DNA from: Ptiloglossa arizonensis
Taxonomy: Eukaryota; Arthropoda; Insecta; Hymenoptera; Colletidae
NCBI RefSeq assembly: GCF_051014685.1
Contig: NW_027478884.1
Coordinates: 342,021-406,020 of the forward strand
Reading direction: 5' to 3'
DNA: 64,000 nucleotides
A model generated the notes under the pieces. That model had not been told where the DNA came from. It made no database searches and worked only from the letters and a program-made list of their open reading frames with translations. The position numbers and the translations under genes were made by a program. Shown piece after piece: positions 37,862 to 51,100 of this stretch. Position 1 is the first letter of the stretch, and the number at the start of each line of letters is the position of its first letter.

Positions 37862-38215
37862 CAGTTCTGCTGCTCCAAACGCATAACCAGAATTGCCTAG
37901 GGAAAAAATACACATACCGTTGTAATCGGGCGAGCTTCTACTTTCAGATGCAATAGGAATTTTTGGATTAGGTCAATCCGTTCGCGAGATATGGGAGTTT
38001 GAAGCTAAGAAATGGTTGAGAAGACAACAAATTTTTCGCAATTCTGCTGCTCCAAACGCTTGACCAGAATGGGCTAGGGAAAAAATACACATACCGCTGT
38101 AATCGGGCGAGTTTCTACTTCCAGACGCTACAGGAATTTTTGGGTTAGGTCAATCCGTTCGCGAGATATGGGAGTTTGAAGCTAAGAAATGGTTGAGAAG
38201 ACAACAAATTTTTCG
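37154..38215 (+). repeat. Nested 354-bp dimer (g-h) repeated three times
   Basis: GAGCTTCTAC units alternate with CTACAGGAATTTTTGG units. AGCTTC falls at 37,225, 37,579 and 37,933, exactly 354 bp apart. The middle dimer differs by GTAACCGGGC for GTAATCGGGC. The same triple dimer sits in the next HOR copy at 39,807-40,868. This is a dimer expansion inside a 15-monomer repeat, so HOR growth occurred at two nested levels. Confidence 0.85.
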
Positions 38216-40514
38216 CAGTTCTGCTGCTCCAAACGCATAACCAGAATTGCCTAGGGAAAAAATACACATACCGCTGTAATCGGGCGAGTTTCTACTTTCA
38301 GATGCAATAGGAATTTTTGGGTTAGGTCAATCCGTTCGCGAGATATGGGAGTTTGAAGCTGAGAAATGATTGAGAAGGCAAAAAATTTTTCGCAATTCTG
38401 CTGCTCCAAACGCTTAACCAGAATGGCCTAGGGAAAAAATACACATACCGTGGTAATCAGGCGAGTTTCTACTTTCAGACGCAATAGGAATTTTTGGGTT
38501 AGGTCAATCCGTTCGCGAGATATGGAAGTTGAATCCAAGAAATGGTTGAGAAGGCAAAAAATTTTTCGCAATTCTGCTGCTCCAAACGCTTAACCAGAAT
38601 GGCCTAGGGAAAAAATACACATACCGTTGTAATCGGGCGAGTTTCTACTTTCAGATGCAATAGGAATTTTTGGGTTAGGTGAATCCGTTCGCGAGATATG
38701 GGAGTTTGAAGCCAAGAAATGGTTCAGAAGGCAAAAAATTTATCGCAATTCTGCTAATCCAAACGCTTAACCAGAATGGCCTAGGGAGAAAATACACATA
38801 CCGTTGTAATCGGGCTAGTTTCTACTTTCAGATGCAATAGGAATTTTTGGGTTAGTTCAATCCGTTCGCGAGATATGCGAGTTTGAAGCTAAGAAATGGT
38901 TGAGAAGACAACAAATTTTTCGCAATTCTGCTGCTCCAAACGCATAACCAGAATGGCCTAGGGAAAAAATACACATACCGCTGTAATCGGGCGAGATTCT
39001 ACTTTGAGATGTAATAGGAATTTTTGGGTTAGGTCAATCCGTTTGCGAGATATGGGAGTTTGAAGCCAAGAAATGGTTGAGAAGGCAAAAAATTTTTCGC
39101 AATTCTGCTGCTCCAAACGCTTAACCAGAATGGCCTAGGGAAAAAATACACATACCGTGGTAATCAGGCGAGTTTCTACTTTCAGACGCAACAGGAATTT
39201 TTGGGTTAGGTCAATCCGTTCGCGAGATATGGGAGTTTGAATCCAAGAAATGGTTGAGAAGGCAAAAAATTTTTCGCAATTCTGCTGCTCCAAACGCTTA
39301 ACCAGAATGGCCTAGGGAAAAAATACACATACCGTTGTAATCGGGCGAGTTTCTACTTTCAGATGCAATAGGAATTTTTGGGTTAGTTCAATCCGTTCGC
39401 GAGATATGCGAGTTTGAAGCTAAGATATGGTTGAGAAGACAACAAATTTTTCGCAATTCTGCTGCTCCAAACGCTTACCAGAATGGCCTAGGGAAAAAAT
39501 ACGCATACAGTTGTAACCGGGCGAGTTTCTACTTTCAGACGCAGCAGGAATTTTTGGGTTTGGTCAATCCGTTCGCGAGTTATGGGACTTTGAAACTAAG
39601 AAATGGTTGAAAAGACAACAAATTTTTCGCAATTCTGCTGATCCAAACGCTCAACCAGAATGGGCTAGGGAAAAAATACACATACCGATGTAATCGGGCG
39701 AGTTTCTACTTTCAGACGCCACAGGAATTTTCGGGTTAGGTCAATCCGTTCGCGAGATATGGGAGTTTGAAGCAAAGAAATGGTTGAGAAGGCAAAAAAT
39801 TTTTCGCATTTCTGCTGCTCCAAACGCTTAACCAGAATGGCCTAGGGAAAAAATACACATACCGTTGTAATCGGGCGAGCTTCTACTTTCAGATGCAATA
39901 GGAATTTTTGGATTAGGTCAATCCGTTCGCGAGATATGGGAGTTTGAAGCTAAGAAATGGTTGAGAAGACAACAAATTTTTCGCAATTCTGCTGCTCCAA
40001 ACGCTTGACCAGAATGGGCTAGGGAAAAAATACACATACCGCTGTAATCGGGCGAGTTTCTACTTCCAGACGCTACAGGAATTTTTGGGTTAGGTCAATC
40101 CGTTCGCGAGATATGGTAGTTTGAAGCTAAGAAATGGTTGAGAAGACAACAAATTTTTCGCAGTTCTGCTGCTCCAAACGCATAACCAGAATTGCCTAGG
40201 GAAAAAATACACATACCGCTGTAACCGGGCGAGCTTCTACTTTCAGATGCAATAGGAATTTTTGGATTAGGTCAATCCGTTCGCGAGATATGGGAGTTTG
40301 AAGCTAAGAAATGGTTGAGAAGACAACAAATTTTTCGCAATTCTGCTGCTCCAAACGCTTGACCAGAATGGGCTAGGGAAAAAATACACATACCGCTGTA
40401 ATCGGGCGAGTTTCTACTTCCAGACGCTACAGGAATTTTTGGGTTAGGTCAATCCGTTCGCGAGATATGGGAGTTTGAAGCTAAGAAATGGTTGAGAAGA
40501 CAACAAATTTTTCG
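37862..40514 (+). repeat. Second type of 2,653-bp HOR, copy 2
   Basis: This follows copy 1 directly and repeats its 15-monomer order, with both one-base deletions (GGAAGTTGAA at 38,524 and CGCTTACCAG near 39,475). Minor differences include GCAGCAGG where copy 1 has GCAGAAGG (near 36,889) and AGGTGAATCC near 38,678. A partial third copy (g then h) continues to about 40,930 before the order changes. Confidence 0.85.
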
Positions 40515-40868
40515 CAGTTCTGCTGCTCCAAACGCATAACCAGAATTGCCTAGGGAAAAAATACACATACCGTTGTAATCGGGCGAGCTTCTACTTTCAG
40601 ATGCAATAGGAATTTTTGGATTAGGTCAATCCGTTCGCGAGATATGGGAGTTTGAAGCTAAGAAATGGTTGAGAAGACAACAAATTTTTCGCAATTCTGC
40701 TGCTCCAAACGCTTGACCAGAATGGGCTAGGGAAAAAATACACATACCGCTGTAATCGGGCGAGTTTCTACTTCCAGACGCTACAGGAATTTTTGGGTTA
40801 GGTCAATCCGTTCGCGAGATATGGGAGTTTGAAGCTAAGAAATGGTTGAGAAGACAACAAATTTTTCG
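39807..40868 (+). repeat. Nested 354-bp dimer triplet, second copy
   Basis: This is the copy of the triple g-h dimer displaced by 2,653 bp, again with GTAACCGGGC in the middle dimer. The triplet therefore existed before the larger 2,653-bp unit was duplicated. Confidence 0.82.
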
Positions 40869-42734
40869 CAGTTCTGCTGCTCCAAACGCATAACCAGAAT
40901 TGCCTAGGGAAAAAATACACATACCGCTGTAACCGGGCGAGTTTCTACTTTCAGTTGCAATAGGAATTTTTGGGTTAGGTCAATCCGTTCGCGAGATATG
41001 GGAGTTTGAAGCTGAGAAATGATTGAGAAGGCAAAAAATTTTTCGCAATTCTGCTGCTCCAAACGTTTAACCAGAATTGCCTAGGGAAAAAATACACATA
41101 CCGCTGTAATCGGGCGAGATTCTACTTTGAGATGTAATAGGAATTTTTCGGTCAGGTCAATCCGTTTGCGAGATATGGGAGTTTGAAGCCAAGAAATGGT
41201 TGAGAAGGCAAAAAATTTTTCGCAATTCTGCTGCTCCAAACGCTTAACCAGAATGGCCTAGGGAAAAAATACACATACCGTGGTAATCAGGCGGGTTTCT
41301 ACTTTCAGACGCAACAGGAATTTTTGGGTTAGGTCAATCCGTTCGCGAGATATGGAAGTTGAATCCAAGAAATGGTTGAGAAGGCAAAAAATTTTTCGCA
41401 ATTCTGCTGCTCCAAACGCTTAACCAGAATGGCCTAGGGAAAAAATACACATACCGTTGTAATCGGGCGAGTTTCTACTTTCAGATGCAATAGGAATTTT
41501 TGGGTTAGGTCAATCCGTTCGCGAGATATGGGAGTTTGAAGCCAAGAAATGGTTCAGAAGGCAAAAAATTTATCGCAATTCTGCTAATCCAAACGCTTAA
41601 CCAGAATGGCCTAGGGAGAAAATACACATACCGTTGTAATCGGGCTAGTTTCTACTTTCAGATGCAATAGGAATTTTTGGGTTAGTTCAATCCGTTCGCG
41701 AGATATGCGAGTTTGAAGCTAAGAAATGGTTGAGAAGACAACAAATTTTTCGCAATTCTGCTGCTCCAAACGCTTAACCAGAATGGCCTAGGGAAAAAAT
41801 ACACATACCGTTGCAATCGGGCGAGTTTCTACTTTCAGATGCAATAGGAATTTTTGGGTTAGGTCAATCCGTTCGCGAGATATGGGAGTTTGAAGCTAAG
41901 AAATGGTTGAGAAGACAACAAATTTTTCGCATTTCTGCTGCTCCAAACGCATAACCAGAATGGCCTAGGGAAAAAATACACATACCGCTGTAATCGGGCG
42001 AGTTTCTACTTTCAGACGCAACAGGAATTTTTGGGTTAGGTCAATCCGTTCGCGAGATATGGGAGTTTGAAGCCAAGAAATGGTTGAGAAGACAACAAAT
42101 TTTTCGCACTTCTGCTGCTCCAAACGCTTGACCAGAATGGGCTAGGGCAAAAATACACATACCGTTGTAATCGGGCGAGTTTCTACTTCCAGTCGCTACA
42201 GGAATTTTTGGGATAGGTCAATCCGTTCGCGAGATATGGGACTTTGAAACCAAGAAATGGTTGAGAACGCAAAAAATATTTCGCAATTCTGCTGCTCCAA
42301 ACGCTTAACCAGAATGCCTTAGGGAAAAAATACACATACCGTTGTATTCGGGCGAGTTTCTTCTTCCAGACGCTACAGGAATTATTGGGTTAGGTCAATC
42401 CGTTCGCGAGATATGGGAGTTTGAAGCTAAGAAATGGTTGAGAAGACAACAAATTTTTCGCAGTTCTGCTGCTCCAAACGCATAACCAGAATGGCCTAGG
42501 GAAAAAATACACACACCGTTGTAATCGGGGGAGTTTCTACTTTCAGATGCAATAGGAATTTTTGGGTTAGGTCAATCCGTTCGCGAGATATGGAAGTTTG
42601 AAGCCAAGAAATGGTTGAGGAGGCAAAAAATTTTTTAAATTCTGCTCCTCCAAACGCTTCACAAGAATGGCCTAGGGAAAAAATACACATACCGTTGTAA
42701 TCGGGCGAGTTTCTACTTTCAGATGCAACAGGAA
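40869..42734 (+). repeat. Transition from region D to E
   Basis: After a partial third HOR copy, the order is a-like, b, and a third GGAAGTTGAA unit at 41,354 (2,830 bp after the previous one), then mixed units. From about 41,930, subtypes typical of the downstream region appear: GCACTTCTGC, AGGGCAAAAATAC with CTTGACC, GGACTTTGAAACC with GAGAACGC, and CGGGGGAG. A unit near 42,630 has TTTTTTAAATTC in place of TTTTTCGCAATTC. No gene is seen. Confidence 0.7.
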
Positions 42735-43715
42735 TTTTTGGGTTAGGTCAATCCGTTCGCGAGATATGGGAGTTTGAAGCTAAGAAATGGTTGAGAAGAC
42801 AACAAATTCTTCGCACTTCTGCTGCTCCAAACGCTTAACCAGAATGGCCTAGGGAAAAAATGCACATACCGTTGTATTCGGGCGAGTTTCTACTTTCAGA
42901 TGCAATAGGAATTTTTGGGTTAGGTCAATCCGTTCGCGAGATATGGGAGTTTGAAGCCAAGAAATGGTTGAGAAGGCAAAAAATTTTTCGCCATTCTGCT
43001 GCTCCACACGCTTATCCAGAATGGCCTAGGGAAAAAATACACATACCGTTGTAATCGGGCGAGTTTCTACTTTCAGATGCAATAGGAATTTTTGGGTTAG
43101 GTCAATCCGTTCGCGAGATATGGGAGTTTGAAGCCAATAAATGTTTGAGAAGGCAAAAAATTTTTCGCACTTCTGCTGCTCCAAACGCTTAACCAGAATG
43201 GCCTAGGGAAAAAATACACATACCTTTGCAATCGGGCGAGTTTCTACTATCAGGTGCAATAGGAATTTTTGGGTTAGGTCAATCCGTTCGCGAGATATGG
43301 GAGTTTGAAGCCAAGAAATGGTTGAGAAGGCAAAAAATTTTTCGCACTTCTGCTGCTCCAAACGCTTAACCAGAATGGCCTAGGGAAAAAATACACATAC
43401 CGTTGTAATCGGGGGAGCTTCTACTTTCAGATGCAATAGGAATTTTTGGGTAAGGTCAATCCGTTCGCGAGATATGCCAGTGTGAAGCTAAGAAATGGTT
43501 GAAAAGACAACAAATTTGTCGCAATTCTGCTGCTCCAAACGCTTAACCAGAATGGCCTAAGGAAAAAATACACACAGCGTTGTAATCGGGCGAGTTTCTA
43601 CTTTCAGATGCAATAGGAATTTTTGGGTTAGGTCAATCCGTTCGCGAGATATGGGAGTTGGAAGCCAAGAAATGGTTGAGAAGGCAAAAAATTTTTCGCA
43701 ATTCTGCTGCTCCAA
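42735..43715 (+). repeat. Segment duplicated at 1,416 bp, first copy
   Basis: AAATTCTTCGC at 42,804, the ATG of AAAATGCACATACC at 42,860 and GGGTAAGGTC at 43,448 recur 1,416 bp (8 monomers) later. About 980 bp match in order before CAAACGATTAACC replaces CAAACGCTTCAC. Short open frames starting at 42,860 and 44,276 on the + strand exist only because of the A-to-G change creating this ATG, and they are not genes. Confidence 0.78.
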
Positions 43716-44150
43716 ACGATTAACCAGAATGGCCTAGGGAAAAAATACACATACCGTTGTATTCGGGCCAGTTTCTACTTCCAGACGCTACAGGAATTAT
43801 TGGGTTAGGTCAATCCGTTCGCGAGATATGGGAGTTTGAAGCTAAGAAATGGTTGAGAAGACAACAAATTTTTCGCAGTTCTGCTGTTCCAAACGCATAA
43901 CCAGAATGGCCTAGGGAAAAACTACACATACCCTTGTAATCGGGCGAGTTTCTACTTTCAGATGCAATAGGAATTTTTGGGTTAGGTCAATCCGTTCGCG
44001 AGATATGGGAGTTTGAAGCCAAGAAATGTTTGAGAAGGCAAAAAATTTTTCGCACTTCTGCTGCTCCAAACGCTTAACCACAATGGCCTAGGGAAAAAAT
44101 ACACATACCTTTGTAATCGGGCGAGTTTCTACTTTCAGGTGCAATAGGAA

Positions 44151-45131
44151 TTTTTGGGTTAGGTCAATCCGTTCGCGAGATATGGGAGTTTGAAGCTAAG
44201 AAATGGTTGAGAAGACAACAAATTCTTCGCACTTCTGCTGCTCCAAACGCTTAACCAGAATGGCCTAGGGAAAAAATGCACATACCGTTGTATTCGGGCG
44301 AGTTTCTACTTTCAGATGCAATAGGAATTTTTGGGTTAGGTCAATCCGTTCGCGAGATATGGGAGTTTGAAGCCAAGAAATGGTTGAGAAGGCAAAAAAT
44401 TTTTCGCCATTCTGCTGCTCCAAACGCTTATCCAGAATGGCCTAGGGAAAAAATACACATACCGTTGTAATCGGGCGAGTTTCTACTTTCAGATGCAATA
44501 GGAATTTTTGGGTTAGGTCAATCCGTTCGCGAGATATGGGAGTTTGAAGCCAAGAAATGTTTGAGAAGGCAAAAAATTTTTCGCACTTCTGCTGCTCCAA
44601 ACGCTTAACCAGAATGGCCTAGGGAAAAAATACACATACCTTTGTAATCGGGCGAGTTTCTACTTTCAGGTGCAATAGGAATTTTTGGGTTAGGTCAATC
44701 CGTTCGCGAGATATGGGAGTTTGAAGCCAAGAAATGGTTGAGAAGGCAAAAAATTTTTCGCACTTCTGCTGCTCCAAACGCTTAACCAGAATGGCCTAGG
44801 GAAAAAATACACATACCGTTGTAATCGGGGGAGCTTCTACTTTCAGATGCAATAGGAATTTTTGGGTAAGGTCAATCCGTTCGCGAGATATGCGAGTGTG
44901 AAGCTAAGAAATGGTTGAAAAGACAACAAATTTTTCGCAATTCTGCTGCTCCAAACGCTTAACCAGAATGGCCTAGGGAAAAAATACACACAGCGTTGTA
45001 ATCGGGCGAGTTTCTACTTTCAGATGCAATAGGAATTTTTGGGTTAGGTCAATCCGTTCGCGAGATATGGGAGTTGGAAGCCAAGAAATGGTTGAGAAGG
45101 CAAAAAATTTTTCGCAATTCTGCTGCTCCAA
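44151..45131 (+). repeat. Segment duplicated at 1,416 bp, second copy
   Basis: This matches 42,735-43,715 at +1,416 bp, including CAGCGTTGTAATC (43,574 and 44,990). The intervening 43,716-44,150 holds other monomers, among them a P-type unit. Confidence 0.78.
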
Positions 45132-48100
45132 ACGCTTCACAAGAATGGCCTAGGTAAAAAATACACATACCGTTGTAATCGGGCGAGTTTCTACTTTCAG
45201 ATGCAACAGGAATTTTTGGGCTAGGTCAATCCGTTCGCGAGATATGGGAGTTTGAAGCCAAGAAATGGTTGAGAAGGCAAAAAATTTTTCGCAATTCTGC
45301 TGCTCCAAACGCTTAACCAGAATGGCCTAGGGAGAAAATACACATACCGTTGTAATCGGGCTAGTTTCTACTTTCAGATGCAATAGGAATTTTTGGGTTA
45401 GGTCAATCCGTTCGCGAGATATGCGAGTTTGAAGCTAAGAAATGGTTGAAAAGACAACAAATTTGTCGCATTTCTGCTGCTCCAAACGCTTAACCAGAAT
45501 GGCCTAGGGAAAAAATACACACACCGTTGTAATCGGGCGAGTTTCTACTTTCAGATGCAATAGGAATTTTTGGGTTGGGTCAATCCGTTCGCGAGATATG
45601 GGAGTTTGAAGCCAAGAAATGGTTGAGAAGGCAAAAAATTTTTCGCAATTCTGCTGCTCCAAACGCTTAACCAGAATGGCCTAGGGAAAAAATACACATA
45701 CCGTTGTAATCGGGCGAGTTTCTACTTTCAGATGCAAAAGGAATTTTTGGGTTAGGTCAATCCGTTCGCGAGATATGGGAGTTTGAAGCTAAGAAATGGT
45801 TGAGAAGACAACAAATTTTTCGCAATTCTGCTGCTCCAAACGCTTAACCAGAATGGCCTAGGGAAAAAATACACATACCGTTGTAATCGGGCAAGTTTCT
45901 ACTTTCAGATGCAATAGGAATTTTTGGGTTAGGTCAATCCGTTCGCGAGATATGGGAGTTTGAAGCTAAGAAATGGTTGAGAAGACAACAAATTTTTCGC
46001 ATTTCTGCTGCTCCAAACGCATAACCAGAATGGCCTAGGGAAGAAATACACATACCGTTGTAATCGGGCGAGTTTCTACTTTCAGATGCAATAGGAATTT
46101 TTGGGTTAGGTCAATCCGTTCGCGAGATATGGGAGTTTGAAGCCAAGAAATGGTTGAGAAGGCAAAAAATTTTTCGCAATTCTGCTGCTCCAAACGCTTA
46201 ACCAGAATGGCCTAGGGAAAAAATACACATACCGTTGTAATCGGGCGAGTTTCTACTTTCAGACGCAACAGGAATTTTTGGGTTAGGTCAATCCGTTCGC
46301 GAGATATGGGAGTTTGAAGCCAAGAAATGGTTGAGAAGGCAAACAATTTTTCGCAATTCTGCTGCTCCAAACGATTAACCAGAATGGCCTAGGGAAAAAA
46401 TACACATACCGTTGTATTCGGGCCAGTTTCTACTTCCAGACGCTACAGGAATTATTGGGTAAGGTCAATCCGTTCGCGAGATATGGGAGTTTGAAGCTAA
46501 GAAATGGTTGAGAAGACAACAAATTTTTCGCAGTTCTGCTGTTCCAAACGCATAACCAGAATGGCCTAGGGAAAAAATACACATACCGTTGTAATCGGGC
46601 GAGTTTCTACTTTCAGATGCAATTGGAATTTTTGGGTTAGGTCAACCCGTTCGCGAGATATGGGAGTTTGAAGCCAAGAAATGGTTGAGAAGGCAAAAAA
46701 TTTTTCGCCATTCTGCTGCTCCAAACGCTTATCCAGAATGGCCTAGGGAAAAAATACACATACCGTTGTAATCGGGCGAGTTTCTACTTTCAGATGCAAT
46801 AGGAATTTTTGGGTTAGGTCAATCCGTTCGCGAGATATGGGAGTTTGAAGCCAAGAAATGGTTGAGAAGGCAAAAAATTTTTCGCATTTCTGCTGCTCCA
46901 AACGCTTAACCAGAATGGCCTAGGGAAAAAATACACATACCGTTGTAATCGGGCGAGTTTCTACTTTCAGACGCAACAGGAATTTTTGGGTTAGGTCAAT
47001 CCGTTCGCGAGATATGGGAGTTTGAAGCCAAGAAATGGTTGAGAAGGCAAAAAATTTTTCGCAATTCTGCTGCTCCAAACGATTAACCAGAATGGCCTAG
47101 GGAAAAAATACACATACCGTTGTATTCGGGCCAGTTTCTACTTCCAGACGCTACAGGAATTATTGGGTAAGGTCAATCCGTTCGCGAGATATGGGAGTTT
47201 GAAGCCAAGAAATGGTTGAGAAGGCAAAAAATTTTTCGCAATTCTGCTGCTCCAAACGCTTAACCAGAATGGCTTAGGGAGAAAATACACATACCGTTGT
47301 AATCGGGCTAGTTTCTACTTTCAGATGCAATAGGAATTTTTGGGTTAAGTCAATCCGTTCGCGAGATATGCGAGTTTGAAGCTAAGAAATGGTTGAAAAG
47401 ACAACAAATTTTTCGCAATTCTGCTGCTCCAAACGCTTAACCAGAATGGCTTAGGGAGAAAATACACATACCGATGTAATCGGGCTAGTTTCTACTTTCA
47501 GATGCAATAGGAATTTTTGGGTTAGGTCAATCCGTTCGCGAGATATGGGAGTTTGAAGCTAAGAAATGGTTGAGAAGACAACAAATTTTTCGCACTTCTG
47601 CTGCTCCAAACGCATAACCAGAATGGCCTAGGGAAGAAATACACATACCGTTGTAATCGGGCGAGTTTCTACTTTCAGATGCAATAGGAATTTTTGGGTT
47701 AGGTCAATCCGTTCGCGAGATATGGGAGTTTGAAGCTAAGAAATGGTTGAGAAGACAACAAATTTTCGCATTTCTGCTGCTCCAAACGCATAACCAGAAT
47801 GGCCTAGGGAAAAAATACACATACCGTTGTAATCGGGGGAGCTTCTACTTTCAGATGCAATTGGAATTTTTGGGTTTGGTCAATCCGTTCGCGAGATATG
47901 GGAGTTTGAAGCCAAGAAATGGTTGAGAACGCAAAAAATTTTTCGCTATTCTGCTGCTCCAAACGCTTAACCAGAATTGGCTAGGGAAAAAATACACATA
48001 CCGTTGTAATCGGGGGAGCTTCTACTTTCAGATGCAATTGGAATTTTTGGGTTAGGTCAATCCGTTCGCGTGATATGGGAGTTTGAAGCCAAGAAATGGT

Positions 48101-51100
48101 TGAGAAGGCAAAAAATTTTTTAAATTCTGCTCCTCCAAACGCTTAACCAGAATGGCCTAGGGAGAAAATACACATACCGTTGTAATCGGGCTAGTTTCTA
48201 CTTTCAGATGCAATAGAAATTTTTGGGTTAGGTCAATCCGTTCGCGAGATATGCGAGTTTGAAGCTAAGAAATGGTTGAAAAGACAACAAATTTTTCGCA
48301 TTTCTGCTGCTCCAAACGCTTAACCAGAATGGCCTAGGGAAAAAATACACACACCGTTGTAATCGGGCGAGTTTCTACTTTCAGATGCAGTAGGAATTTT
48401 TGGGTTGGGTCAATCCGTTCGCGAGATATGGGAGTTTGAAGCCAAGAAATGGTTGAGAAGGCAAAAAATTTTTCGCAATTCTGCTGCTCCAAACGCTTAA
48501 CCAGAATGGCCTAGGGAAAAAATACACATACCGTTGTAATCGGGCGAGTTTCTACTTTCAGATGCAATAGGAATTTTTGGGTTAGGTCAATCCGTTCGCG
48601 AGGTATGGGAGTTTGAAGCTAAGAAATGGTTGAGAAGACAACAAATTTTTCGCAATTCTGCTGCTCCAAACGCTTAACCAGAATGGCCTAGGGAAAAAAT
48701 ACACACACCGTTGTAATCGGGCGAGTTTCTACTTTCAGATGCAATAGGAATTTTTGGGTTAGGTCAATCCGTTCGCGAGATATGGGAGTTGGAAGCCAAG
48801 AAATGGTTGAGAAGGCAAAAAATTTTTCGCAATTCTGCTGCTCCAAACGATTAACCAGAATGGCCTAGGGAAAAAATACACATACCGTTTTACTCGGGCC
48901 AGCTTCTACTTCCAGACGCTACAGGAATTATTGGGTTAGGTCAATCCGTTCGCGAGATATGGGAGTTTGAAGCTAAGAAATGGTTGAGAAGACAACAAAT
49001 TTTTCGCAGTTCTGCTGTTCCAAACGCATAACCAGAATGGCCTAGGGAAAAACTACACATACCGTTGTAATCGGGCGAGTTTCTACTTTCAGATGCAATT
49101 GGAATTTTTGGGTTAGGTCAATCCTTTCGCGAGATATGGGAGTTTGAAGCCAAGAAATGGTTGAGAAGGCAAAAAATTTTTCGCCATTCTGCTGCTCCAA
49201 ACGCTTATCCAGAATGGCCTAGGGAAAAAATACACATACCGTTGTAATCGGGCGAGTTTCTACTTTCAGATGCAATAGGAATTTTTGGGTTAGGTCAATC
49301 CGTTCGCGAGGTATGGGAGTTTGAAGCCAAGAAATGGTTGAGACGGCAAAAAATTTTTCGCAATTCTGCTGGTCCAAACGCTTAACCAGAATGGCCTAGG
49401 GAAAAAATACACATACCGTTGTAATCCGGCGAGTTTTTACTTTCAGATGCAATAGGAATTTTTGGGTTAGGTCAATCCGTTCGCGAGATATGGGAGTTTG
49501 AAGCTAAGAAATGGTTGAGAAAACAACAAATTTTTCGCATTTCTGCTGCTCCAAACGCATAACCAGAATGGCCTAGGGAAGAAATACACATACCGTTGTA
49601 ATCGGGCGAGTTTCTACTTTCAGATGCAATAGGAATTTTTGGGTTAGGTCAATCCGTTCACGAGATATGGGAGTTTGAAGCCAAGAAATGGTTGAGAAGG
49701 CAAAAAATTTTTCGCAATTCTGCTGCTCCAAACGCTTAACCAGAATGGCCTAGGGAAAAAATACACATACCGTTGTAATCGGGCGAGTTTCTACTTTCAG
49801 ATGCAATGGGAATTTTTGGGTTAGGTCAATCCGTTCGCGAGATATGGAAGTTTGAAGGCAAGAAATGGTTGAGAAGGCAAAAAATTTTTCGCAATTCTGC
49901 TGCTCCAAACGCTTCACAAGAATGGCCTAGGTAAAAAATACACATACCGCTGTAATCGGGCGAGTTTCTACTTTCAGATGCAATAGGAATTTTTGGGTTA
50001 GGTCAATCCGTTCGCGAGATATGGGAGTTTGAAGCCAAGAAATGGTTGAGACGGCAAAAAATTTTTCGCAATTCTGCTGCTCCAAACGCTTAACCAGAAT
50101 GGCCTAGGGAAAAAATACACATACCGTTGTAATCGGGCGAGTTTCTACTTTCAGATGCAATAGGAATTTTTGGGTTAGGTCAATCCGTTCGCGAGATATG
50201 GGAGTTTGAAGCTAAGAAATGGTTGAGAAGACAACAAATTTTTCGCATTTCTGCTGCTCCAAACGCATAACCAGAATGGCCTAGGGAAGAAATACACATA
50301 GCGTTGTAATCGGGCGAGTTTCTACTTTCAGATGCAATAGGAATTTTTGGGTTAGGTCAATCCGTTCGCGAGATATGGGAGTTTGAAGCCAAGAAATGGT
50401 TGAGAAGGCAAAAAATTTTTCGCAATTCTGCTGCTCCAAACGCTTAACCAGAATGGCCTAGGGAAAAAATACACATACCGTTGTAATCGGGCGAGTTTCT
50501 ACTTTCAGACGCAACAGGAATTTTTGGGTTAGGTCAATCCGTTCGCGAGATATGGGAGTTTGAAGCCAAGAAATGGTTGAGAAGGCAAAAAATTTTTCGC
50601 AATTCTGCTGCTCCAAACGATTAACCAGAATGGCCTAGGGAAAAAATACACATACCGTTGTATTCGGGCCAGTTTCTACTTCCAGACGCTACAGGAATTA
50701 TTGGGTTAGGTCAATCCGTTCGCGAGATATGGGAGTTTGAAGCTAAGAAATGGTTGAGAAGACAACAAATTTTTCGCAGTTCTGCTGTTCCAAACGCATA
50801 ACCAGAATGGCCTAGGGAAAAAATACACATACCGTTGTAATCGGGCGAGTTTCTACTTTCAGATGCAATCGGAATTTTTGGATTAGGTCAACCCGTTCGC
50901 GAGATATGGGAGTTTGAAGCCAAGAAATGGTTGAGAAGGCAAAAAATTTTTCTCCATTCTGCTGCTCCAAACGCTTATCCAGAATGGCCTAGGGAAAAAA
51001 TACACATACCGTTGTAATCGGGCGAGTTTCTACTTTCAGATGCAATAGGAATTTTTGGGTTAGGTCAATCCGTTCGCGAGATATGGGAGTTTGAAGCCAA

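Noticed and set aside
42496..42690. Short minus-strand frames at 42,496-42,690 and 63,204-63,404
   Set aside because: These are the same monomer frame, entered through a chance ATG or shifted by indels. The second lies partly in the low-quality end of the window.
42860..43054. 64-codon + strand frames at 42,860 and 44,276
   Set aside because: They are copies of one duplicated satellite segment in which one A-to-G change creates an ATG. No protein feature is seen, and the frame ends within the next monomer.
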